In this document: positions 45,093-55,117 of the stretch, piece after piece
Numbering within the stretch: the stretch's first letter is position 1
How the letters are laid out: the number at the start of each line of letters is the position of its first letter
Origin: Acarospora socialis
Lineage: Eukaryota > Ascomycota > Lecanoromycetes > Acarosporales > Acarosporaceae
Length of the DNA: 64,000 nucleotides
Assembly: GCA_025617375.2 (NCBI GenBank)
Contig: JAMYGW020000002.1
Location: forward strand, 3,162,001 to 3,226,000
Direction of reading: 5' to 3'
Translations under genes and position numbers: made by a program
Notes under the pieces: model-generated
Told to the model about the DNA's origin: nothing
The model's input: only the letters and a program-made list of their open reading frames with translations
The model's database searches: none

Positions 45093-45177
45093 TACAGTTC
45101 CAAGTCGTAAATGAATGCCGGGGGGTGGTATCCCCTAAACTGTGGTTCCGGCATTCATTTACGACCTAGAACTATAT
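45093..45177. mobile_element. Short 85-bp inverted-repeat hairpin element
   Basis: Left arm TACAGTTCCAAGTCGTAAAT, right arm inverse of TATAGTTCTAGGTCGTAAAT; both continue GAATGCCGG. About 28-bp arms around a roughly 29-nt centre, TA at both ends. Could be a very small MITE. It lies 49 nt beyond the stop of the NACHT gene, so its transcript could fold into a hairpin in that gene's 3' region. Confidence 0.82.
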
Positions 45178-45225
45178 TCTTGCCTGTGCGATAAGTTCAG
45201 TTGTCAACCCACGAATATTTTCTAG

Positions 45226-48200
45226 TTAAATAGAGAAAGGAATCTCCGGTGCAAGTGTCGCAGTCCGCCGCCAGTTCCGCCAGTCTCTCATGAGCGTTTG
45301 AGACAAAGATCTCAAACCCTCCATTGCTTCTTCGTAACGCTTGCTTCCGGGCGGTGCTTCCTTAAGATTGACATAGAGTGTGTCGACTTGATCCTGGCAA
45401 ACAAGTCTTCTCAAAGTGTTAAGATGACGGAGTCGCGGGACCTGATCAGGCCGGATGAGTGTTCGGTCGGTCAGCTGTAATACAGCGTCTAGTGTAGGCT
45501 GCATCGAGGTGTCGCATGCAGCAGGATCATTGGGAAGTATCTGGTCAAACGAGACGTTCTGCAGGAGGAAGTCGTCCAAGTCGTCCAAGTCGTTCGACAA
45601 GTCCGTTGGCTTGCGTTCGTTAGGTGTGACTGACGGCCACTGACTGGAATAACTCCGCTGATCGCTTGCACTGTAGGGGGATCCAGCGTCATTTGCGGTT
45701 TCCGACAAGGTCATGATGGGGTTTAGCTTCAACGAGCCGTTTCCTAATTGGTTCTGCACCAACACATCACTTTGTTGTTGTTCGTTAATAAATTCCCAGG
45801 CGCTGGGCAGCCGATCTGAGCCGTTTACCGCAGTCCTGGCCGGCGGCGTTTGGGATGCTACGTTCTGGTACTGCGGGTTCCGTTCTTCTCTGCGCTCCAT
45901 CCACCTCATCAGAGTCTCCCGCTTGGTAGATTTCTGAAAATGCGCAGTGCGAAGATGCTTGAAGGCAGAGGACTTGGCGAGATACCGCTTGCCCTTTGCG
46001 CACGCTCTACATTTGGCCAGAAACTTTTCATCCAAGGAAACATCCTTGCAAAACCAGACTTCGCGTGTGGATGAGTGATATCGTTTTTCATGTTTGAACA
46101 GCGCTTCATCGTTGTAAAGCCCTTCCGGGTGCTTCGAACAGCTCGTACAATATGCTCGATCTGGAGGCCTCCTTATGTATTTCTTGGGCCGATTGTCCAT
46201 TCCGTCCATCTGTACTGCTGAACGTGCCACCCGAGGATCACCAGGATCAGAAGGGTGGAAACCCAGTATCGGGGTGTGAGGTTGGGTGGTAAGCTCATTG
46301 CTTTGCAGTTGGGCATCGGCAATTGGACATGCGTTGACTTGCCCCAACCCTTCGAGTGCTGATGACTGCGATGAGTCTGGATTGATTTCCGCATTTTCGT
46401 CAGTGGGGTTGAATTCTAGCTGTAGCCTCGCATCGGCAGCTTGAGCCAACTCAGTCAAATCCCCTTGTCCATTGCTCAAAAGATGCAGGAAGTGGCTCTT
46501 GACCTCTTCGGCTGTTTTGCTTTTCAGATAGTCGGCTATCTTAAGGTAATCATGTCCACAGCGGCTGACGAGTCTCGGAAACTCCTTCTCTTCTGCTTTA
46601 GACCAGTAGGGAGCTCTGATGCCGGGGATAGTAGTGGCAATAGTTTCAGTGTTCACCGCGGAAGAACTTTCTCCTGTAGCTTCTGCCGGTTGACGAGAGG
46701 CAACTTCTGTGCCCGCACTCGCACACCCAGAGTCGAAATTGGCAAGAACGGGATATCCCATCATCGCAGTCTGAATCTCCTGATCGCAGACCATGTCAAT
46801 CTCATGGGTGATAGTTGAAGCTGCATTTGCGATATGATCAGTAAAGGCCCTGTGAACATCGCTTTTGAAGTCCGCCAATGTTTGATAATAGCCTCCGTCA
46901 ATCTTTTCTTCGATCTTCTCGATGGCTTTACCGCGAGCTTCTATATTTGCACAACTCTCTCCATCTGGCACTAGCTCTACTGCGTCGGCACCGACTACCT
47001 GAACGTGATCTTGGCTAGTTGGAGTGAGGCTCGTTTTGATTTTGGCCAATACCTGCTGGAAGCTACCTTTCAACACCTTCCGGCCCTTCTGGTTCCAACA
47101 ATCTTGCCGCTGAGGGTAACTGCTGGAAGGTCCGGTTGTGCCAATTATGGTGAGTGAGTTGTCGACGGCCGCATTCAAGCTGTCGGGAACTTCGAAATCT
47201 TCTGCGGACATGTGGTATTGCTTAGTGTGCCTTTCCAAATCGCGCCGGGACCTAAAGCCTCTTCCAGAAAAGTCACAGTGTAGGCATGGGAACGAGGGCA
47301 TGTGGGTGGCTTCGTGAGCATTGCGATCTTGCAAGGAGTCACAGTGGTGGGCGCACATGTAGTATCTGCAGTCGAAATGAAAGCGGGAGATGAAGCTGGC
47401 ATAGTCGTTCTTGTCAATATGGCTCGGCAATTCTGAGGGATCGAGGTTCAGGAGCCGGTCCATGATTTCCTGCAGACGAAAATTTATCAGACTCAGGAAG
47501 GTTTCGTCGTTTTGACGTTTCCACTCTTCTTGGTTCTCTATGTTGCCTAACTTTGAAACCATCTCGTCCAGCTTTGATCTGAAGAGTAGCCAAGTGGTCA
47601 TCAAGCTATGAAGTCTGGGAAACTTCATGAGTTTCTGGAGGCCCTGGGCAGCATTTGAGGAAGTGTTAATTGTAACACAATTTGTTCCAATTTCGTATTG
47701 CCGTTTCAAGACGATGCAGAGTGCTTCTAAGGCCTCTATCAGCGGCCTAGCATGCTCATCCAAGGCTGATACAGTAGAAAAAAAAGCGCGCACGTGTTCT
47801 GCCCAGAATTGGTGACTGTAGTTGTGAAGACCATAACTGCCTTGTATGACCAGAGACTCAAGATCTGACTCAGTGGCTCCTTCATGAAAGCGAGGTACTA
47901 CCTTGGAGGCAGCCGTTAAGTTTGTCACACAAGAGAACGCAATATTGAAATGAGCGAGACTCGTGTCGATGAACGGACCACTGTGCATGTCAAGGAGGTA
48001 TTCTTTTGCAGAGAAATGCACCAGATCAATAATGCCGCTGGCAGATTGCACAAGTAGCGGGGCGCAGAGTTCTAGAATGTATCGATCTGCATTGTGAGTC
48101 CTAGTTTGCCTACTCAGTACTGTCCGTCCAGGCTTTAGAGCAATACCATCGGCAATCTCATGGATAGTCATTGGGCGATATGACGCACATGCCCAATACA

Positions 48201-49901
48201 GCACCCGAAGAGCTCTGTCCTTTGAGCCCCTATCGAGATCTTTGCTAATGCTATCCAAAATACGGCCGTAGGCCTGTTCCAATCCCTCGGGTAGCTTCTC
48301 GATGCTTTCCTCGAAAGCCAATTCTGATTCTTGGTGCCTGAGCATTGATATGACGAGACGTACCCAGAGGAACATGCCCTTTGCGCCTTCTCGTAGTCTC
48401 TCGCTGACACGACCAAAGAGTCTAGCTCTTAGGCCCGGGAGAGTGTCCTCAAGATCTCCGAACAGATCTTCGACGCTTTTCTGGATGTATAACTGGAGGG
48501 CCTCGGTGTTCCTCCCGCTTAGCGGAAACTCGATCTTTCTAGGTAACTCTTTGTTGATCTGAGGTTCGCAACGACTAGATATGAGAAGTCTGCAAGATCC
48601 ACCAGTGGCTTTCTGAAGGTCCACAAGGGTTTTAAGGATCTCGTGCTGTAGCAGGCGGTCACATTCGTCGATTCCATCCAGAATTAGGCGGACAGATGTG
48701 ATATTACTGAACATCTCGCGGAGCATCTTCTTCATACCTTGAGAAGAGCGGCTTAAACCCTTTTCGAGATATGCTTGATGCACTAAAGGCGCCAGGTCCA
48801 TGTTTTGACGGAGTACCTGGATAGCCACTGTGCGTAAAAAATTGACGCAACTGTCTTGGGAGGCCTTTTGTCCACAGAAGTAATAAGCTGTGGTCAGGCT
48901 TTTGCGGGTTTGAAGGTGGTCAACGAGGAGAGAGCATAGGAAACTCTTCCCAGATCCAGGAATGCCCGTCATCCAGAGAATTGCATCCGCTCCTTCATCC
49001 TCTGTCCAAAGATACACCTGATCGTGCTCGAGAATCCAGTTACAAGTACCAAGCTGCCGGTGATCAGCAAGTTGATGTAGGTAGTCCTCTTGGCTATCCT
49101 CTGCGGCTGACAGCCAAGCCAAGACATCAAGCGCCATTTTACCATCCCGGACGCGCTCAATCTCGTTCATCTCGAGTTGGTGTCTGTCACGTAACATCCG
49201 CATGTCCGAGTAATGTATAGCGGCCGCTTCTTTCTCTAGAAGCTCGGAGTGTGAGGCCAGTCTCTCGAGGGTGGACTTGAAACGACGTTGGAACAGACCC
49301 CAATCAAACATGAAGTAAAAATGCCAAGCCCGTCGACGGAAACATTTATATACTCGCTGTAGGAACTCGAGAATATCGGTATATATAAGCCCCAGTGCCT
49401 GCTGAAAGTCCTTAGAATCTCCGAAAGCCGCTTTCAATTTGTCCACCCTTGGTAGGACCTCGGCAATGTCTTCAAAGGCCTGAAGGATTTTGTCTGCAAT
49501 ATCTGTGTATTGTCTGGCTAGCTTTGGTCGGTATTAGCGGTGTTATAGGGGTATAGAGAAATGGGCGACTGTGCCTGTAGGAACAATTTTATTGGGCCCT
49601 GTTCGAGAATTAGCTTGCTACAACGTCGATGAAGGAAACCTACCCAAACAAATGCCATCGCTGAATAGCCTTGACAGAATGTGTCTATGGGCCCTGAGTA
49701 GCTCTCTAGAGTACGAAGGAATGGCTCCATCCTGCGCATGTGTCGGAGTGCCAATCGACTGCCATGGTCTCGTTCCATTTCACGTGCCACTTTCCACACC
49801 TGCTGCAAGCTTGCATCTTTGAACTCTCGAGCATCGTTGGGACTGAGGGTCGACTTAAGTTGATCTATCGCTCTCTCTAGGATCATCTGCCCACTCGCCA
49901 T
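45226..49901 (-). CDS. DUF7708-NACHT STAND protein with C2H2 fingers and a SANT-like segment
   Basis: NLR-like signalling ATPase. Exons 49901-49644, a 24-nt exon 49598-49575, and 49521-45226; 1,525 residues, phases consistent. The second intron would begin GC and end AAAG with GCTAATAC inside. N-terminal DUF7708-like region (about 10-200): ARE..KDASLQQVWKVARE, YSGPIDTFCQGYSAMAFVW, GPIKLFLQLARQYTDIAD. NACHT: Walker A WMTGIPGSGKSFLCSLL near 280, Walker B VRLILDGIDECD near 375, then SCRLLISSRCEPQI. No WD40, ankyrin or TPR repeats follow. Instead there is a C2H2-like finger near 835-862 (CLHCDFSGRGF..ERHTKQYH), a SANT-like stretch near 1065-1108 (YWSKAEEKEFPRLVSRCGHD) and two more fingers near 1220-1292. 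The frame is fully intact. The divergent neighbour is an SNF2 ATPase. Activator and effector role are unknown. Confidence 0.88.
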
Positions 49902-50421
49902 GTGATGGAACCTATGACAACCTCAAGGGACTCTACTGTCACAGCGGGCCCTCCAGGTTCATCGATATTGAAAGGATTATCCACAACGGCCTGCACGGAG
50001 TGGCAAAACATGGTGATTGGTGTGCTTGTCGAAGGAGCTTGGTGTAACATTGATTTGTTGGACGGAATCGGCGGCTGCGCCCCTAGCGCATCCTGAGGCT
50101 CGATGCTGCACTATGGAAACAACACTCAGTGTTCATCAAGGCAGCCTTGTCGGCTTTCTACATACCTTGCGTTTGCATATTGATCGCCCATAAGAGCATA
50201 GCCATCAGACCACTATGTAAGCCTTGTTTTGTCATCTGACAGCATTGATTCAGTATTGTCCCAATTGTGTTGCGTTTCTGCGGCATTCTATTTCAACAAA
50301 CACTTTGGCGCTACTACATCATTCTCCTCAGTTGTGCAAAGCATCCAATGCAGACTCATCGTCTATCTGTCTGCTGTGATCCTCTAAGTTTGTAGATCGA
50401 GGCGTGAAATGCTAGCTTCAA
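49902..50421. promoter_or_regulatory. Divergent promoter, NACHT / SNF2 genes
   Basis: 520 nt between the two start codons, so the pair could share control. No specific motif identified. Confidence 0.5.
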
Positions 50422-53364
50422 ATGAAGCACTTGCTTTCAAGTGCCGACCCTGCCGGCACCGAGAGACCACTCAAACGAGTCACGATTGAAAGCGTTGATC
50501 TACAATGTTTTGGAATGGTTCGTTGCACCGCTAGAGCTTATCGGAGGACACCCAAATGCAGATTGAAGCCAAATACTTTGTGGCGATAAGAGCTACGGCA
50601 GCGGGATTTTCTTGATGCCTGAAACTTGTGAATTCTTATACAGACAAAGAACGAAGCCATTGGTTTGATTGAGCCCTGCTGATAGACCTTTTAGGTGATA
50701 GACCTCCCTTACAAAGTCTGGCCTGGGTATATCCCTACAGTAGCACCCATCAGTCTCAATGTCAACGATGATTCCTGCACACTTATCGATTCAACCTCGG
50801 GTGACTATTTCGGTTGTTTGGAGCCAGGCGCCCAGAAAATCATGGCCGTATTTCGGAAAGAGCTCACAGTTCAGGTGCTTGCCAACCCCAACACCGATCC
50901 TTCACCGGCACGGGCGAATACTCGAACGAAACAGTCAAACGCCAGCCGCTGCATGTGTGTACATGTCATACTCTACGGGCCTCCAAGTAGTTTTGAAGCA
51001 GTCGGGCGATTTGCGGCAAAGTGCAAACTGTTTCTGCAACATCCAAAGTACTGTGACCGGAACGTCGTCTATCGAAACCCCCACTGTCTTTCTCCAGAGA
51101 GTTTCGAGCCGGTCTATTCCTATACGCTCTGCAGTAGCTTGGAAAACAATCAAATCGCAGCAGGCGCAAACTTCGACAATCCTATCGACCTCTTTACCGA
51201 TAGCGGGGCGCAAGCAGCCTTGTCTGAAGCCAAATCTCCTAAAGCTTTGCGCACTGAACTATATAAGCATCAAAGGCAGGCCTTGGCGTTCATGCTTCAA
51301 CGTGAGAATGGCTGGGCGACAAAGGGACCCCACAAAGATATTTGGAGAGAGGAGTTGGACCCTTCAGGCAGAGTAGTATATCTCAATATGGTCAGCGGCC
51401 AAATGCGGCTCCAACCACCTAAGGCTTTTCATGGAGGCCTCCTCATCGACGCACCGGGTCTAGGAAAGTCACTCAGCGTAATTGCTTTGATCATGTCAGC
51501 AAGAGAGTGTGTACCCCGGATTTCTAGCAAGGGAACCTCTCTGAACACAACACTATTGGTCGTTCCAAAGACCTGTAAGTAATCATAGACAGTGTCTCAA
51601 TCTCTCAAATTTGACTCATACTAATCAGCGCAGTGATTCAAACATGGAAGGATGAATTTCAAAGGTAGCGAACAATGGTACGATTCACAACAGTCACTTA
51701 TATCTGGTTTCATTAGGCACCTTCGAGAATCCGACGCACTTAGAGTCTGCATCTACTATGGACAAGGTAGAACGAAATATCTCAAAGAACTTGAGAAGTA
51801 TGACTTGGTGATTACGACTTATTCTGTTGTCCGATTGGATTGGAAGACAAGCAAGTCCGTAACGGAGTGCCCACTTACCTTACACACCATTGATTGGGAA
51901 AGGATCGTTTTGGATGAAGGTAATATCAATACCTAGACTTGTCTTTGCGGTCACAGCTGACCTGTCAGCACACATTATTCGAAACCCATCCAAGTCCTTT
52001 GCAAAGTCCGTCTGTGACCTGTCAGCTCGATGCCGTTGGGGCGTGACCGGAACCCCTATCCAGAATCGCTTGACGGACCTCTTCAGCTTATTCAGATTTT
52101 TACAGTGCGCTCCTTTCGATGATCTGAAGGTTTTCAATGAACACGTCACTCGGAACTGGAGAGCAGCGTCAGATCCGATTTCGGTTGAAAAGCTGAAGAC
52201 TCTCATCAATTGTCTGTCCCTTCGGCGCCCTAAAAGCACCGTTCCGCTACCACTTCGGAGCGACGAGACGTTCTATCTTGACTTCACCGAGCAGGAACGG
52301 CAACACTATGATTACGTGAGGTGTAGCACACAACATAAACTTGACGCAGCAACCCAAGAGCGTAACAGCACAATGTTCATCAATGCTCTACACTGGGTTA
52401 ATGAGCTGAGACTGATCTGCAATCATGGCACAACTAACAGGAAAGCCGTCAATGTTTTAGAAAACAATCGACCTTCTAGGCAAACCTGGACCGCCCTGGA
52501 AGCCCAGATTCGATTCGATCAGCTTGATCAAACTGGTCTTGCTAGGTGTTGTAATCCTGAGTGCTCTCAAGATCTAACCTCTGCACCTTCGAGTGAGACA
52601 GAAACACCACATGTGGACGAGCCCCACATAGAGGAATCTCTTGAGCTGCTGTGCTCTTCCTGCTTCGATGGGCAGGCAAGAAGAGCGAACAATTTCTTCG
52701 AGGTCTGCAACCATCTACCAAAGTGTTCTAAACATGCGACTCAACATGATGGCTCGATAGATGGATCATCCGGTCTATACAGGGGAGCAGATACTCCAAG
52801 TAAGATTCGCCGGCTCGTGAACGATTTGAGTGATACACCTGAAGGGATCAAAAGGTAGTGAAGCTCCGTCAGAATTTTCGTCCTCTACTGATGGGGATAT
52901 GCAGTGTCGTTTTCTCCGGATGGACACGCTCGTTTGACATTCTCCAACCCCAGCTCATGATGAAGGGAATAAGATGCGTTCGGCTTGACGGGACACTGTC
53001 AGCGTCCAGCCGCTCCAGTGTCGTCCACAAATTCCGCACAAACCCTGGTATCACGGTTCTTCTCGCCACTATCACCTGCGGTGGAGTGGGTCTAGACCTT
53101 ACTGCGGCGTCCAGAGCATACATATTGGAGCCTCAATGGAACCCTATGAGCGAAGCTCAAGCCATGGATCGGATTCACCGCTTAGGCCAGATGAACGAGG
53201 TAAAGACCATTCGTTACATCATGAGAAGGACTTGGGAAGAGCAGGTCCAAAAGCTGCAGGGTCTCAAACAGGACCTTGCTGACCTAACGCTAAGTGAAGG
53301 TGCTATCAGTAAAACTGAGCTGACCCGTGGCCGTTTGGAGTATCTTAAAGCTCTTGTAGGATAA
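50422..53364 (+). CDS. SNF2-family ATPase (Rad5/Rad16-HLTF-like)
   Basis: DNA-dependent ATPase/translocase of the SWI2/SNF2 superfamily. Six exons: 50422-50517, 50695-51574, 51634-51664, 51717-51919, 51969-52854 and 52905-53364, 851 residues, all phases consistent. The first exon was placed because it joins DLQCFGM to VIDLPYKVWPGYIPT, a family pattern. Motif I is LLIDAPGLGKSLSVIALIM, with A-P in place of the usual E/M residues. Motif II DEAH is rebuilt by splicing (IVLDEAHIIRNPSKSFAKS), motif III is WGVTGTPIQNRLTDLFSLF. A Cys-rich segment near 600-660 (CCNPECSQ.., LLCSSCFDG) may be a degenerate RING. Helicase C: VVFSGWTRSFDILQP, TCGGVGLDLTAASRAYILEP and QAMDRIHRLGQ. Intact. No HIRAN domain is evident. 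Confidence 0.92.
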
Positions 53365-54287
53365 GTACTTCTCAAACACGGGGGACGCTAAGATCTCAAG
53401 GGCACAATCAGTTTCTTCGAGAGGTGGTCCTGGCAAGGGTGGTCAGGATAATACGACGCAATCCATGCTACATAGACTTTTGAGAGCGACTCAGATCAAG
53501 GAGAAGGAGGAGGAGGAGGAGGAGGAGGAGGAAGGGGATATTGCCAGAATCCTTCAGAGAGGGACGCAACCGGATAAAAGGAGTGTATCTGAATACGAGC
53601 CAATGCTTAGAGCCAGGGCTGCCTTGAAGGAGATGTAAAGGACAAGTTGTAGAACGTTGCGCAGCAGGCCGGTCATGGACGGAGATCGCGACGAGGTGCT
53701 TGCACACCGCAACATCTGACACAGTGGCCGAGCTTCGGGCGCCCCGGTGGTGAGGGGGACGTCGAGTAAGGCTGTGCAGCGAAGGCAATCGGCGATCGGC
53801 GATCAAAGGAGCAAAGGGGGCGAAGCAGCACAGAAGCGAGGCAGCCTTGGGAAGGGGAAGGGCGCGGAAGAGGTCGCCTGACGCGCAAAGTACGGGAAAG
53901 GGAGTAGGGAAGAAAGGAAAGATGGACAGGTCGAGGAGGAAGGATGTAGCTATAGAAAGACGTCAAAAGCGGCGGGTTAGTAAGCAAGGAGTTATACCGG
54001 AAACGGCGGCAGCCTAAACCGGAGGGCGATTTCCCGGCCACGACAACATTCCCTTCACAGGTCTCGTTTCGATCCTAGGTAGTAGGTACCCATGTCATTG
54101 TTTGTGTGGCACACACACCGGCGGTAAAGTTCTTAGGGCGCAGACTGCTCACCATCAAGTGACAACGAAGTGTCCTTCACCAAATCAATTTAGAGCGGGG
54201 TTTGAGAGATTGGCATCGAACGTCTCAAACTCGAGCACACCCCTCCTATAGAAGTCTAATAGATTAGTTAGATGTAGTGCAGCTTGG
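53365..54287. other. Geneless stretch with a GGA microsatellite
   Basis: Contains about nine GGA units near 53504-53533, which create long but meaningless open frames on the minus strand. No domain recognised. Confidence 0.5.
53504..53533. repeat. (GGA)n microsatellite
   Basis: About nine uninterrupted GGA units with AAGG on both sides. Confidence 0.85.
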
Positions 54288-54704
54288 AGGGAAATGGGAG
54301 CGCTCCCCCTCCGGAGGCGTCCACGATCTTCGGAAACTCTTCACTGAGTTGATGCAAGGAGCACTCCATCTCTCATTGTTCACTGGAAATTTCAAATCAA
54401 GAAGGGGGTCGGGGGGGTCCTCCACTGAGAGGCGTTCGATGACAAACTTCAAAACCTCCTAATTGAGTTAGCGGACTGCAGGTGGGCATCATCATCGACT
54501 GGCGGTGATGGTCCAGGTAAACTATGAACATGACTGACAGGAGGGAGTGCTCCCATCGGGGACGTTCGACGCTGGAGATCAAAACCCCAATCAGGTGTAG
54601 CTTCCATCATCAGCCCGTGATGATGGGTCAAGGCAAACGGTAGGTCCGGATAGTGGGGAGTGCTTCGTTCCCAAGACGTTCGACGCTCAAGGCCAAAACC
54701 CCGA
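54288..54704. repeat. Array of four degenerate GGGAGTGCTCCC / ACGTTCGA repeats
   Basis: Units near 54288-54340, 54415-54460, 54541-54590 and 54656-54704, spaced about 100-125 nt. Each has a GGAGTGCTCCC-like box, a GACGTTCGACG-like box about 10-15 nt later, and a tail of ATCAAAACCCC type. The third unit is best preserved. Related copies sit at 41.33-41.48 kb on the other side of the NACHT-SNF2 pair. Confidence 0.75.
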
Positions 54705-55117
54705 TGTGGCTAGATTCGATCTTTCGGTGGGAAACTGAGGTTTTGCGGGACTCCACGGTGTATGTCTTGTCTCATTTTCTGTCATATATGTGTACACAAA
54801 GGCGAGATCGGCTTGACTGGTCCGGATTGGATGGAGATATATTACAAGAGATCGATGGAGGGCTAATTATACGACAGCGGTACAAGGATACAGAGTCCAT
54901 AGCAAAGTGTACAGTGCTCCAAGACTTAAGTGTACAGTCCCAATTTCAAGTTCCAAATATTCAACAGAAGAACAGAATTGCAATCGTTTCTCCCTGCCTC
55001 CTCACTTTCGCAGCGATCCACCACAATGCAAATAGACTTATTTTCGAAGAGCAGACCCTACATACATTCCATCACATTCCACCCTTTCCGTCCACTTATT
55101 CTCATGATACCTAAGTC
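54705..55117. other. Geneless stretch
   Basis: An open frame on the plus strand crosses this stretch but shows no domain; it is probably the 3' flank of the carnitine acetyltransferase gene. Confidence 0.4.

Noticed and set aside
53468-54041. Minus-strand frames over the GGA microsatellite with poly-Leu
   Set aside because: Produced by the microsatellite and GC-rich flank; no domain.
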